DNA from: Mantis religiosa
Lineage: Eukaryota; Arthropoda; Insecta; Mantodea; Mantidae
DNA length: 64,000 nucleotides
Assembly: GCA_030765055.1 (NCBI GenBank)
Contig: JAUKNK010000147.1
Span: forward strand, 2,634,001-2,698,000
Reading direction: 5' to 3'
Shown one piece after another: positions 1 through 11,229 of the stretch; position 1 is the first letter of the stretch; every line of letters begins with the position of its first letter. The notes below the pieces were generated by a model. It was not told where the DNA came from and did no database searches. It worked only from the letters and a program-made list of their open reading frames with translations. The translations under genes and the position numbers were made by a program.

Positions 1-838
1 GGAGCGCCATTCGAACGGATTGCTGTTGACATTGCTGGGCCGTTCCCAATTTCCGACCGAGGCAACAAGTACCTGGTGGTGGTCGTGGCCTACTTCACTA
101 TGTGGCCGAAGGTGTATGCCATCCCGAACCAAGAGGCAAGGACAATCACAGACTGCCTCGTGGAGCAAGTGTTCTGCCGATTTGGGGTACCGTTAGAGCT
201 GCTCAGTGACCAAGGCACCAACTTTGAGTCCAACCTGATGAAGGAGGCACTAGAGAGACTTGGGGTTAACAATACCCGCACAACACCTCTACATCCCCAG
301 TCGGATGGCATGGTCGAAAGGTACATCAAGACCTTAGAGGAACTCTTGAGGAAGGTCGTGGCCAGCCATCAGCGAGACTGGGATGTCAAGGTGCCACTGT
401 TCTTGCTGGCCTACCGCTCTTCAACACACGGCACTACGGCGATGACGCCAGCCAGCTTAATTTTCGGCCGAGAGTTTCGTCTCCCTTGTGACCTGGTCTA
501 GGAAGTCCTCCGGGGTGAAACGGCCAGCGACCGAGTATGTGGAGAACCTGGTGGACCACCTCCACGACATGCACGAGATGGCGCGCCAGAACATCTAGAA
601 GGCGAGCGACCGCATGAAAAACCGATACGACAGGCAAGCCAAAAGCCAAGGGTTCCAGCAAGATGACCTGGACTGGTTGTACCGCCCAACCCGGACCAAG
701 AGACTCTGCCCGAAGCTTCACCAGCCATGGCAAGGACCGTACCGTGTGGTGAAGAGGATTAACGACGTAGTCTACCGCATCCAGGAGGTGCCCCGAGGAA
801 AGATGTTGGTGGTACACCTGGACTGCCTGACCCGCTAA
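1..838 (+). pseudogene. pol: Ty3/gypsy pol 3' end: integrase core and C-terminal domain, broken
   Basis: Open at the left window edge in frame 1. The integrase core shows the three catalytic positions in the usual context: D in IAVDIAGPF near the start, D in LSDQGTNF, and E in GMVERYIKTLEELL. Integrase inserts the reverse-transcribed element into the chromosome. The core reading frame ends at a TAG at 499-501. Coding similarity continues one frame over, where a second TAG lies at 596-598, and then through a basic C-terminal domain (WLYRPTRTKRLCPKL, then PWQGPYRVVKRI) to the TAA after 838. One frameshift and two stops mean no intact integrase is made. A polypurine tract and LTR follow within 45 bp, so this is the pol end of a retrotransposon whose 5' part lies outside the window. 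No envelope-like ORF is seen between integrase and LTR. Family call is firm; clade is not assigned. Confidence 0.93.
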
Positions 839-879
839 TATGGTGCTGTTTGAGACGACCAGCCTTGAAGAGGGAGCAG

Positions 880-1303
880 TGTTACCCAATCGGTAGACTC
901 TACGGTACCGATCAATAAATGCAGGGGAAGGCCGGTGGAGGGGGGCGTGTGGCATCGTTACCGCTTGCATCGGCGAGAAATTGTGGAGGGGGGGACCACA
1001 GGGATGGCTGAATTTTCGTTTGCCCCTCCTCCTGTCGCTTTCCCCCTCTATAAAAAAGAATTCTCGAGAAACTTCGAGCCACCGATCCAAACAAGAGCGG
1101 CGACCGTCAGTTTTGTTGAGTCTGTCGTGGCGAGCAGTGTGAGGAGCGCGCAGTGTACGTGGGCAGACGAACTGGTGAAATTATAACTGTTTACATTACG
1201 AAATTCTATGTAATCGGCAAGTGTGACATTGTGATATAGTGGAATTAAAGAACATTTTTGAGTGGTGTAATTGGACTTTTTATTTTACGAACCCACAGTC
1301 ACA
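880..1303 (+). repeat. 3' LTR of the gypsy element (family A)
   Basis: Starts TGTTACCC immediately after the polypurine tract gaagagggagcag (867-879) and ends ACCCACAGTCACA, the same terminus shared by the other LTRs in the window. A TATA-like box (ctataaaaaag) lies near 1048-1058. The 424-bp length fits a Ty3/gypsy LTR. The 5' LTR is outside the window, so target duplication and age cannot be read. Confidence 0.9.
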
Positions 1304-2236
1304 GTTTAGTATCTAATTACAATTCTTCAATATACACCAGAAGCGGAGTCTATATGAAATAATCATTCATCCATATGCCAATGTCAGATAGCAAAATCAT
1401 GGATCATCGCTTCCCTTATAGAACCCTTAGGGGTCACTCAATCCTTAATGTCCGCAGTCCACATTCAAAATCTTCCGTTCTACACTCCTCTTAGGCTACA
1501 GACTTAACTGACTGATCAACATACGATATTTCTTACTTGCCATATATTGCTTGTAAATCCAAGCTTCCATGCTAGGCCTAAACATATTTTAAATATGATA
1601 ATCAGGTACAAAAGCGAATCATCTGCCATCTACACGGAGGAGCCAATGTAGCCTCTCTGGGCGAGCGCTATCGCCACCCGCCGGTCATAAATACAAGCAG
1701 AGGAACATACCAGTAGCGAGGTATTTACTAAACTATGAATTGTTATATTATCACATAGTTAAAGTTTTGTAAAATAAGCAAAGATGAATTATTATTTCGG
1801 GTAGGTTTTTTTTATTTATTTCTCGTGACGTCTGTCTACTGTGAAGGGCTCTTGCATTTAAGCGCATTGCAAAATCATCTATATGCTATGGGTAAGGCTA
1901 GTGACATATTCTCTCACTTACTTGGGGGTAAAGCTGGACAAGGGCCTAAGTTTCTGGGGTACATCCCGGATATCACACAGCGGGCATGCAGGGCTTCGGA
2001 CACGCTATATCTTATGATGCGGTCACGGATGCCAACACCCCTAAAGTTACGTTTTTTTCCAGGCTTTGATTCTTCCTATAATGATTTATGCATGCGAGAT
2101 ATTGGGCATGGCCACAGGATGCAAACTGCTGCAGCTTTAACGAGTACAGAATAAATGTCTTAGGGCTATCTATTCTTTATACCGGTGCTTTCCCGTTTGA
2201 TACCTCCATGAAGCCTTTGGAATGGTTACATGGAGG
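1304..2236. other. No recognised feature
   Basis: AT-rich sequence between the gypsy LTR and the next transposon. A 109-codon open frame starts at 1825, but I see no known motif in it and no support from a neighbouring signal, so I do not call it a gene. I recognise no repeat here by eye. Confidence 0.4.
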
Positions 2237-3352
2237 TACAGATGTATTATTTTATCTTGACAGGAATCCTGCGCGGTGGGGATGAGTAGCAACTGTGCCA
2301 CACGCATAAGATTACGAGAGGGGAGGGAGGTGCATATGGTGTCTAAAACAAATTTCATTCTGGTAGCCAGTTTTGCAGCTCTTATAAAATAAGTTGTAAT
2401 CCTTACTAAGGTAGTAATCTCCACGCCTTTCTTGGATGTTTAGTACATAGGCATTTGGAACAAAACCCTGTCCTCCTTCAGCAGGCATGATAATCGACTG
2501 CCGGTCTTTCAATATCGCTGCAGAGTCCCTGTAACGTATTTCACTCCAGACATATGGTCCAATATGTGCTGTATTTATATAAGTTTCATCCATATAAACT
2601 ATATAAACTTCACTTCGATATATCGGAATATTTCGTAAATACTTATTAAGCCTTTTTGCACGTATGGTGCGATGTTCAATTAAAATTTGTCTGTCCCACC
2701 TAGTGTTTTTTCTTTCAAATAAACCTAGCTTCAAAAGAACTCTTCTTGGTGTTCAGAGACTGCATTGGAAGTCAGTAGAATTTTTGAGCTTCATTATCAC
2801 TTTCTTAAAAGTTGGTCTTTGTTTTACTGTGTTTTAAAAATTATTCATTGTTCGCCTAACTACTTCTGAATTAAAACATCCAAATTTGATTTTGTGCATG
2901 ATCTTAATATTTGTTTACTGGGCATAGAGAAGGACGTTGTTGCACTAGCACCAATGGCTTTTCTTTCCTTAATAACTCTCCTAAACTGCTTTTAGACACA
3001 ACTGTTGCTTCAGATACTCTTCCCCAGATTTTTATAGCTGACGCACACCATTGTTCCTTTTTTTTATAAATTTATGGATATTGGTTGTTACTTCTCGTGT
3101 TTTAAATGTAGCACTTTATTTCCTAATGTGCTGCTAGGAGGCGTCATTTACAAGTGCTCTCTTGGAACCAGGAGACAAGCACATATTGAAACAAGCTGTA
3201 GTATTACCGAGAAGCACTGCACTTGTTTAGTTGATCGTAACTGGTACGCAACTGACCTGCCCTCCCCACCAGTTGCAACAGTTCTTAGGTGGACTCGTCC
3301 AGATACTTCTGCGCATCGCGCTGCACCTTTCAAGATAAAAAATAGATTTATA
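2237..3352 (-). mobile_element. TIR DNA transposon, copy 1 of a family present twice in the window
   Basis: Aligns along its whole length, in the same orientation, with 61448-62565. The ends are inverted: left TTTTATCTTGACAGG followed by GCGCGGTGG, and the right end read on the minus strand gives TTTTTATCTTGA followed by GCGCGATGCGC. Beyond this, tacagatgtatt-like sequence extends the inverted ends. At about 1.1 kb with a partial transposase, both copies look like deletion derivatives of one longer element. The target duplication is not clear, so the outer limits may be off by about 10 bp. Confidence 0.7.
2312..2734 (-). pseudogene. Partial DDE transposase of the copy-1 TIR element
   Basis: The 140-codon frame contains RWDRQILIEHRTIRAKRL, then a YRSEVYIVYMDETYINT segment ending in YVWSEIRY. 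The hydrophobic strand followed by MDETYI is the first catalytic aspartate context of Tc1/IS630-type DDE transposases (DDE_3-like); the middle and C-terminal catalytic acids are absent. Frame similarity extends upstream of the ATG at 2734 but is broken by a stop near 2755. Residues FVPNAYVLNIQERRGDYY follow. It is truncated at the same place as the second copy, so loss of the C-terminus predates spread of this subfamily. Assignment to the superfamily is moderately sure; the exact family is not known to me. Confidence 0.6.
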
Positions 3353-3369
3353 CACAAATTACAAAATTC

Positions 3370-3480
3370 AAACGCAGCTCCGGACTATTGACGAATGAGG
3401 CCAAAAATGGCGAATGGCAGTTAACCCGAAGAAGAGCTCTCCTATTCTCCAGGCAAAAACCCGAGCAAACCGGTAACAAC
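3370..3480 (+). pseudogene. Jockey-like reverse transcriptase fragment
   Basis: This ~110-bp stretch matches 7591-7690 of the jockey-like element downstream (cgcagctccgga, then ggcgaatgg, taacccg and agaagagctct). That part encodes the LRKFDEWSAKWRMETNPEKS segment after the RT catalytic motif. It is a short relic of a second copy of the same family. Confidence 0.6.
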
Positions 3481-3836
3481 TTCAAAATTGTATCTATCTG
3501 TGAATTAGATTGGCAATTATTCTAAATTAAACTCTTCCTAAATATTTTCACACCAGCGCTGCACACATGCTTTGCACCCGAGTCGGCAATCGTTGAGGAG
3601 TTACCACTATCTCCTTTCTTTTGTCTGCCTAAACTAAACCCGCCACCCTACAAAACACCAGTATCCTGCCATTAAGTGGCTAATTCCGTCTAGGATAGGT
3701 ACACGTATGTCATACAACGCGCCGACCATCAATCAGCCGCAAACAGCCGCCATTTTGCTATGGGTAATGGTGCAGTAGGAGCTTAATACTCTAACTCCAC
3801 CATCTTCCATGCTGCTATAATCTTCATCCATAACAA
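3481..3836. other. No recognised feature
   Basis: No ORF of note and no repeat that I can match elsewhere in the window. Confidence 0.4.
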
Positions 3837-4065
3837 AAGCGCGCCTTGGTAGCGAGTCTGCCTCACGTTCAGGAGGTCCCGAGTTCGAATCTCGGTTTGG
3901 GTCAGTTACCTCGATAAGGCTTGTCCCGGGGATTTCCCTTGACCTGATAGAGGAATGTCAGGTATTTCTAAGCTCCATGGATCCCGAAGCAATTTTGAGC
4001 GTCATTGCATACATTTCATTCATCCTCCGATATAATTTAACGTAGGAGGAAAAATATTACACAGA
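3837..4065 (+). repeat. SINE-A copy (tRNA-derived), degraded
   Basis: The head resembles a tRNA: a degenerate A box in gccttggtagcgagtctgcc and a B box GAGTTCGAATCTC at about 3881-3893. The body (aaggcttgtcccgggg, ctaagctccatgga, catttcattcatcctccgatataa) and the tail aacgtaggagg are shared with at least seven other copies here. The family is named SINE-A in this annotation only. Transcription by RNA polymerase III is inferred from the boxes. Confidence 0.85.
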
Positions 4066-4229
4066 AATTCATCAATTACAAAATAATGGCCTGTTTTTAG
4101 CGTTAATAAGGGATCTCGTTTTATAGTTCAGTTCTATAATTTTGCAATTTATGTATAATTAAATAATATCAAACGTTCCTTGACTATATATGCGGCCAAC
4201 CCTATCGGAGCACCGTGGTCAAACTGATC

Positions 4230-5209
4230 ACTCATACGTGAGAAAAACAAGAAGCCAATAAAAGCCCCGTTGCCACTATTCCTTGGAATAGAGCAGAAGC
4301 AGGGGAAGGGTGTCCCCAAACTGCACGAGATGTCACACTCCTATAACACGAGAATCCGTGTTGAGCCGTATCATGGCCGTGAGGTTCCAGCCCAATGCTT
4401 CAAATGTCTGGGCTTCTACCACTAGAGCTATGTCGGTGAGCGCAGGACGACTCGCATACGTTTTGCAGGAATTCACCACATTAAAGGCTGTCCTAACGCC
4501 AGAGTAGGGAATAAGTTCGCCAAATGCCAGGAAGCCCACTGCGGCATCCATGTCAGTTAACCAGAGAGACAGCAGGAAAGAGCAGCTTAGAACCCCCATA
4601 AGGGAGCTCGCAAAATTCTGGCCAGCGGCCAGCTTTGCCTAGGCGCTGTGCAAGCATCAAACAGTGCTGCAAGAGGGGGAAGAAATTTTGACCCCGACAA
4701 CAAACCAGGGGAAAGCTCCAAAGCTGCTGCCACAGAACCCTCAGCGGTATAGGCAGCTAAAGCACAGTGGCTTCCAAAATTACAGACGGCCACCGCAAAT
4801 CAGCGGGAAACATCGTCGGCAGCTGCAGAAGCAACAGCCGGAAAGTCAGCCCCCAGAATCTCGGGGAGTCAGATTGGATCTACCACCACTGCACTCCCCC
4901 ACCACCAGCAGCAGTAACAGCGGCTGTATTTGCCAATGTGGGAGCAGCCATACCCACTGCCACATGAGCAAAACCAGCCACAGTAGCCTGTGAGGCCGTC
5001 ATTTCCATTTAGGTCTTGGCGGAGCTTGAAAACTGTCTGTCCGGTTTGCCGAACCGATTCAGCACCCCCTACTCATTTTAAGACATTGCACGAATCATGG
5101 CAGGAATGCAGATCCTCGCACCGCTAACTCTTAGCAGCACAGTATCATGCAGTAGACTGGACCACCTATTCCATGACAAACTTTAAATGGCAGTGAGGAG
5201 AGGTCAATC
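4230..5209 (+). pseudogene. Jockey-like ORF1 (nucleic-acid-binding, Gag-like), broken
   Basis: In three frames one can follow PLPLFLGIEQ, then TRIRVEPYHGREVPAQCFKC, then LGFYH, then HHIKGCPNARVGNKFAKCQ and EAHCG. The IRVEPY motif followed by C-x2-C...H and further Cys/His knuckles is typical of ORF1 of jockey-clade elements, where the protein binds element RNA. Downstream is a low-complexity Gln/Pro/Ser-rich region (4660-4990), as is common after the knuckles. At least two frameshifts and several stops exclude a functional protein. The continuation is split by a SINE at 5220, and the endonuclease of ORF2 follows. Confidence 0.75.
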
Positions 5210-5219
5210 TTCTCTGAGG

Positions 5220-5471
5220 ACGCACCGTGGCTCAATAGTTAGATCGCTTGGCTGTCACCAAGGCGGCTCGAGTTCGATCCCAGGCGACCGCAAAGTGAGA
5301 TTTGTCGTGGACAACACGGCGCTAGGGTGTGTTTTCTCCGGGATCTCTGGTTTTCCACGCCATTTTGTTCTACCGGTACTTCATCTTCATCTTATGTATC
5401 ATCAGTGTCGTCGCCTGTGGTGCCGTAAGTAGTAAAAGCGGGCGTCTAACACTGCACATTTCATTTCAACG
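5220..5471 (+). repeat. SINE-C copy inserted in the jockey-like element
   Basis: tRNA-like head with A box GTGGCTCAATAGTTAG and B box GAGTTCGATCCC, then a body shared with 31949-32200 and 51655-51862 (aaagtgagattt, acaacacggcgct, gtagtaaaagcgggcg). Flanked by a 10-bp duplication with one mismatch: ttctctgagg (5210-5219) and ttctctcagg (5472-5481). The SINE is therefore younger than the host element. Confidence 0.9.
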
Positions 5472-5481
5472 TTCTCTCAGG

Positions 5482-6118
5482 GCACATGCACGCTGGTGTA
5501 CAATTTGACCTGTCAAAGTTTCGCCGTCCATCGGTCGAATATTGCCGGTCAGCAGAGCGGAGGTGCAGCTGTATTCATAAAAAGCCACATCACCTATTCT
5601 CCTATAGCCATTTCTACACCGCAGCACTAAGAGGCGATCGCCGTAAGGCTTTCCTTGGTTTTTTTTACTTGGGAATGGTAGCAGTATACGACCCGTCAAA
5701 CCACCCACCCTATGAGGTAGACAACAGGGCACTCCTCAACCTAGACTACACAGTGGGCACACCGGGAGCGTTCCATGCCAAACACCTGAACTGAAACAGC
5801 CGTACTGAGAATAAAAGGGGAAGGGGCCACCACTACATCAACAGTGCCACGTCCTGGTGGCAGTGCGGACGTCATAGATTTCATTACCACCAAAAACATA
5901 CCATTTCATCTGGATCTGACGGTGGTAAAAGTTCTGGTTTCAGACCACATCCCAGTTGTGATAGACACAGACGTTACCTTCGCTCCCATGGCAACGGCAG
6001 AATGGGTGAATGAAGTAGACTAGCATTTTGCTGCCCTAGCAATCCAAAACTCCGTGTACGCTCGCGATCAAATTGACTCCGCTGTGTCATTCGATGCGGC
6101 GACCAAGCAGAACTCTAC
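5482..6118 (+). pseudogene. Jockey-like ORF2 endonuclease domain, broken
   Basis: Segments of an APE-type endonuclease are visible: GRGGGAAVFIKSHITYSP near 5550-5600, then SADVIDFITTKNIPFHLDL, and VLVSDHIPVVIDTDVTF near 5935-5975. The SDH triplet is the C-terminal catalytic motif of these endonucleases, which nick target DNA to prime reverse transcription. At least one stop and several frameshifts are present. Reading continues (ATAEWVNEVD) up to the SINE-A insertion at 6127. Confidence 0.8.
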
Positions 6119-6126
6119 ATTCATCG

Positions 6127-6354
6127 TTTTTTTTTTTGTGATTTACGTCCTCCAACGTTAAGTCACAGTGGGCGAAGGATGGAATGGCTGAAATGGGCCC
6201 AGGGTCCGTAGAGCTTAGTTACCCGACATTCGTCATTCAGGATAGGGGAAAACACTGGAAAAAGCCTTATCCAGATAACTCACCCCGACCGAGATTCGAA
6301 CTCGGGAACTCTTGCACGTGAGGCAGACATGCTACCATCTACGTTACCGAGGCA
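6127..6354 (-). repeat. SINE-A copy, minus strand, inside the jockey-like ORF2
   Basis: Minus-strand copy: the tail (minus strand gaggacgtaaat) is at the left and the tRNA-like head with B box GAGTTCGAATCTCGG at the right. Flanked by a perfect 8-bp target duplication attcatcg at 6119-6126 and 6355-6362, giving exact ends. Confidence 0.93.
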
Positions 6355-6362
6355 ATTCATCG

Positions 6363-8030
6363 TTAATGCAGAACGTGCTTATACACCCCGCATTCCCATC
6401 GATGCAAACACCCAACAGTTATCCCAGGTCCCATTTGAAAGCTAATAAAAGCGACAAATGCTGTTGGAAATCTATGGCAGAGGTATTGCCACCCCGGGAT
6501 AGGGGAAATACACCGGAGGTTTAAATCCCTGGTTAGACGCATCCTAAGAGCACACCAAGAGGACTGAGAAAACACACAAAGCACGGTGCTCTCCAAGATA
6601 AAATACCGTGGCGAATAGTCCGTAGGCTACGGAGAGTCAAAATTTTACACCAGCACTTCCTGCATAGCTCTCGAGGACTACTCTTCTTCGAGTCGCAAGA
6701 AAAAGTAGATGCACTGGCAGAATATTTTGAGACCCAAATCCAACCTAGAGCAGAGCCCATGGACGCTGATGTTGACTTAGTGGCGCAGGTGGCCGAGCAC
6801 ATCCGGGAATCCTCATCTACGTGTCACGAGGAGTTTCATATTCCCATTGTTACCCCTAGAGATTTAGCCACTGTGCTTAGCTTTCTAAGGACCAGCAAAG
6901 CCCCTTGAAAGACCGCGTAACAGCGGAAATGCTTATGCAGCTCCCCGCAGAGCCGTGATTAACCTGACCCACATGTACAACACTTGCCTTCACATGCGCC
7001 ACTTTCAGGCTGTCTGGAAAGAGGTTCGTGTGATGTGCGTTTTAATGCCGGAGAAAAATCCAATCTTCCCGTCAATTTAGCAACAAATGTGGCTCCAACT
7101 ATTTTATAGAAGTTATACGAAATGCTTCTCCTCTCCCGCCTTCAACATCACTTACTGGAAAATGGCCTAATTCCGGAACATGAGGTTAATTTTCGCATTG
7201 ACCACTCCTCTGCACAGCAGCTACTGCGGGTTGCCGCAAAAGGCTTCAGGACTTTCGAGGAAAGGTCTAAAATGGTAGCAGTGTTCCTTGATCTGAGAAA
7301 GTCTTTGCTACAACCTGGCACGAATTATTTATTTAGAAGCTCCTATAGCATGAAATACCCCTCGATATATTTCCTTGGCGAACCGGTTTCCTCGGAAACC
7401 GACGCTTCTGTGTAAAAATGGCGAGTGTGTTGTCCACCGTACGGCCCATTGTACCAGGAGTGCCGGAAGGCAGCATGCTGTCACCGGCAGCTTTCACAGC
7501 TTACATGGCCGATATACCCACACCTGCCAGTACACTGACGCTCTCATAATCTTCGCAACAAACAGACACCCAGGTATAGTTTTTGGCAACTGCAAACGCA
7601 GCTCCGGAAATTTGACGAATGGAGTGCTAAATGGCGAATGGAAACTAACCCGGAGAAGAGCTCTGCTATTCTCCTGGCGAAAACCGGTTACAGCAGAAAT
7701 TCGTTTTGCGGCGTCGTCGAATCCCATGAATGCAAACTGCGAAGTATCTCGGTGTGACACTGAACGTAAATTAACTTACATTCCACACTTCAAGATTGAA
7801 TTTCAGCCTGGGAACTCCGTGTTCCTGAAATTATACCCTGTATTCCACTCCACTAGCATGCCCCCACGGCTAAAACTCTAGCTGTTTTTGGCGATTATTC
7901 TGCACATAGTTCTGTACGGCTGTGAGATCTGTAGAGTAGTGGCGAATTACACTTTCGTCAGGCTCAAAACGTGCAAAACAGACCACTAAGAATCATCTGT
8001 TATACGCCTTGGAGATTTCCTGTTCTGCTT
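6363..8030 (+). pseudogene. Jockey-like ORF2 reverse transcriptase, broken
   Basis: Recognisable pieces in order: DKIPWRIVRRLRRVKILHQ near 6600; VATVLSFLRTSKAP-like segment near 6860-6905; SRLQHHLLENGLIPEHEVNF followed by AVFLDLRK (7122-7310), which is the RT finger/palm region with the first catalytic Asp; then a GVPEGSMLSP-like motif near 7460 and a YTDALIIFATNRHP stretch near 7525-7570 where the YADD box is expected; then LRKFDEWSAKWRMETNPEKS. Loss of the consecutive aspartates in one frame, many stops, and a deletion between 7310 and 7400 show it is long dead. The C-terminal part (near 7910-8030) keeps LYGCE-like and R-rich segments. Confidence 0.8.
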
Positions 8031-8199
8031 CAGTTTCTGTTGGTCCTAATATTTCCATCCGACGATCTTTTAAATAACCCTTCTCCTAGATTGAAGTGTT
8101 GCTACATTTTTATCTTTAACTTCATTCTCACTATTCATATATTCCTCTAACGCCTTAGTGGATATTACCTGAGACATATTTTCTAAATGTGTATGATCT

Positions 8200-8905
8200 T
8201 CTGCTTCCCTTAAAATGTTCTATAAGCAATTTCCTTCGACCGTCCTCTACTAGGTAACTATATCCATTTCACTAAAAAAGTAACATATTCAGGCGAATCT
8301 AATCAGCTACATTCTCTACATAAATCTAAGTTCTTTCCTATTCTTTTTAAATATACATTAAACGGACCTTGTTCGATAATGAAGTGAAAAATCCTTTTCT
8401 TAGTTTTATGTGTTCCAATTTTAGCCCCTGTTTTATGTCTGGAAATAAATAATGTACTCTACTTCCTTCGTGTGCGTTATTCCACTCTTTGTGCTATTCC
8501 TGTGGTAAATAATTTTTCACTTCCTTCTTGATACCGCAACTCTTCCCATCACTTTAAAAACATTCCCGTTTTTCTTCTTCTTTAACCAGTAAGTTGTAAC
8601 CCTTAATATAATTATATAGTCAATAGGCCAAATTTCCGCTCCTATTAGTAGGGCCAAAGTATATGTCGCTTTGGTAGCCCAGCTGCTGCAAAGTAGTATT
8701 TCCCTCTGAATTTTTCGGATTAAATTTGCACAAGATTTGATCTTTATCCTTCGTGCCCATGTACTTACACCATATACAATTATGCTTACTAGAAAACTCA
8801 TATGATATATCCCTGTTGCTGTAAAATGAATTCTATATCTATTTTGTGCAATGGACGCTAATTTCATAATTACACATACTGCCTTTTCTTTTACACACTT
8901 CATAT
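8200..8905 (-). pseudogene. R1-like non-LTR retrotransposon ORF2 C-terminal fragment
   Basis: The longest frame (8903 down to 8517) reads MKLASIAQNRYRIHF, then IIVYGVSTWARRIK, then IRKIQREILLCSSWATKATY, then ALLIGAEIWPIDYIIILR. The order YG-x-x-x-W, basic QRxxL, T-x-A-L-x-x-L-x-G-x-x-P-x-D is characteristic of the region after the RT domain in R1/LOA-type elements. Below 8517 the frame is interrupted, but a GPF...YL.RIGK stretch and a Cys-rich C-x-x-C segment near 8310-8340 look like the terminal zinc-binding motif. It lies against the jockey-like element in the opposite orientation. No element ends are visible. Confidence 0.7.
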
Positions 8906-8943
8906 GGCTGTTAAGAAGTAATTAAGAAGTAATCTCCGACGGC

Positions 8944-9120
8944 TATCGGGAACCACTGCCCCCTCGAGTCCAACCAAAGCCGAACTACTCCCCTACAGGA
9001 GGGGCTGGAATGTTCGGCCCCAGGCTCCTCTTGGCAACCTCAGAGGTACCACGAGTGCTAGGGGTCCCCAGCGCTCGCTCCACAGCAGCTGAAGGGATCC
9101 TCCCCCCTACGGACTTGAAT
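8944..9120 (+). repeat. Partial copy of the GC-rich repeat family
   Basis: Shares gctatcgggaaccactgcc, gttcggcccc, taccacgagtgcta and gcagctgaaggg with the larger copies at 35045-35545, 35642-36185 and 44393-44935. Only the 3' third is present. GC content is clearly above the surroundings. Confidence 0.8.
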
Positions 9121-10890
9121 AGAAACACATTGAAGATCTTCAGAAGATGCTAGTGAAGGGGTCTTGACTTTAAATTAAAAATGCTACAGTGTGGAATATA
9201 ATTGGTGCCACTCCACAGTTTATAAACAGCTGGCACTTACATTTTATGGAAAGAGCTACACATACAACTGGGAAGCATGGCATTGTGTTTGCTTATTTGC
9301 GGCCACTGGAGGAAATAAGTGCTTTCGGATATGGCCATATTGTAACGCCTGAAGTAGACCGAAGACACAGAGGTAAAAAGTGACAATCAATCCGCAGTGG
9401 CGGAAGACAGACTATACTGTACCCATTGAGTAGACCCCTGAGTGGAATGCGTGGGATGGGATCACGCTAAGGGCGCTGTCATCGTCCAGTCCTTAACGTG
9501 AGCTGGAGAATGCTCATTTCAGCACCAGCGAAAGGGTGTCGACACTCGTGGACCCCAGCAAGAGAGACGAGTACCACGCCATCCCCATGTCGGGAACAAC
9601 TACAGTGCACCAAGTCCACACACAGCAGCACCACACTAATCCTTTGTCGGCAAATATGACCCTGAGACGACGCAATTGGAATGAAATATAAAGTAAAATA
9701 GAGGGACTGGAAGTCGTGGAATGTAAATAATCTAACGAGTATTGGTCTAGTGACTAAGGATAAATGCGCTTCCAATCCTGGATCACCTTGGAAATGTGGG
9801 CGCAAAAAGTTACCGCCTGAAGCACTTCACTCGATATTTTGTCTAATATTGATTTATCCAATGCTGCAGAAGTTTAATCTAATATTTGTTCCTTTCATAT
9901 TATATACCTTGTGGCATAATCTGCAGACTACGCGCTTTATACAGGTACTGTTCCAGTTATAATAGGATAACTCAATTAATTAGCACCGGAGGGAGTGGAT
10001 GTGAAACCTCTAAAGGATAAGGAAGGAAATAATCCAATTTTCACAGAAGAGAAATCATATAATCCTTTCTTACAACTTTAGTGATATTCACAATTAAAAG
10101 CCATTATAAATGATTAATATTTTATCATCTAAAACTTTCGGCGACTAAGTTGATTTATATGTATTAATCTAAAATGTATGTCCTTGATCGTGTTGTAACA
10201 AATGACAACATTTGTTAAATGTCTGCTAAGCGGTCAGTGTAGAAGCTAGTTCCACATAAGGGAAACTGGCACTGAAAAATAGCCTAAAAGTCTCAAAAAT
10301 TGCAGTTTTTAGATTTTTACATACAAATGTTCCGTAAACCTTCCTTTATTCAATTATGGTAAGAGTTTTTTATTTCCTCCAATTTTAAAAGTCTATCGCA
10401 AGGTTTAAGTTTTCAGAGCGTGGCCATTTCAACACACCCCTTTTTCTTTATCCAGCATGATGGCCTGTTTGTGCCAATTGTGATCGTATTCTGGCATATT
10501 CTTCCTTAAAACTGCGTTCAAATCTGGCGCCATAGCTTAGTGCTGCTATCTACAGACAGTTTAGTAAGCTATTACTGTTTAGTTATTAATACAAAGTGTT
10601 TAATCAGAAACATTTAAACAAAAATGTCATATAAAAAGTCGTCAGCCCACCTTGGGTGTTTAAGCACCTAAGAAAACACAAAACAGTTAATAATGTCTGA
10701 GATTATTCTATGCCCTTTGCAGTTAACTTAGCGAATACTTGTAGATTCACTCTTGTTTTGATTACCTGTGTTTGCCCCAATGTATAATGACGAATTACAT
10801 GCGTGAAATGTGCTTTTGTTTTCAGTGTGTTTTAACTAAAGAAATAGGTGTATGTGCAAGTTATTTGATTTTCCTGTACAGTAGTGTATT
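9121..10890. other. No recognised feature
   Basis: Several short open frames without known motifs. 9400-9720 is less AT-rich and could be an unlisted repeat, but I cannot match it within the window. 10020-10880 is AT-rich and featureless. Confidence 0.35.
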
Positions 10891-11138
10891 TTTTATTCTT
10901 TTTTTTAATTTTCGTCCTCCAACGTTAAGTCATATCGGACGATGAATGAAATGGGTGAAATGATGCTCAAATGTATCCGGAGTCCGTGGAGCTTTTAGTT
11001 ACCCGACATAGTTTTTCAGGATAAGGGAAAACCCTGGTATAAACCTTATCCAGGTAACTCACCCTGACCGAGATTCCAACTAGGGACCTCTTGAACGTGA
11101 GGCAGACAGACTACCATCTACGCTACCGGGGCGGGTAG
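10891..11138 (-). repeat. SINE-A copy, minus strand
   Basis: Contains the reverse-oriented tail cgtcctccaacgttaag, the body (ttacccgacat, gataagggaaaaccctgg) and a tRNA-like head ending near ctaccggggcggg. The candidate target duplication is gtgtatt at 10884-10890 and 11139-11145. Confidence 0.9.
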
Positions 11139-11229
11139 GTGTATTGTTAACTATATAAACAGCATAATACATGCAGTTTCATCATGTTGGCGTAGGCCAG
11201 TGAGCAGAAATAACGATAAGAAGGGAGCA

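Larger units (their letters stand above)
4230..8030 (+). mobile_element. Jockey-like non-LTR retrotransposon, degraded, with two SINE insertions
   Basis: ORF1 (zinc-knuckle), endonuclease and reverse transcriptase remains occur in the expected order on one strand. SINE-C (5220-5471) and SINE-A (6127-6354) interrupt it, each with a target duplication. Stops and frameshifts are scattered throughout. The 5' UTR and 3' tail are not recognisable, so both limits are approximate. Confidence 0.85.

Noticed and set aside
1825..2154. 109-codon open frame as a host gene
   Set aside because: No recognisable motif, no splice context and no conservation evidence; length is within chance for this window.
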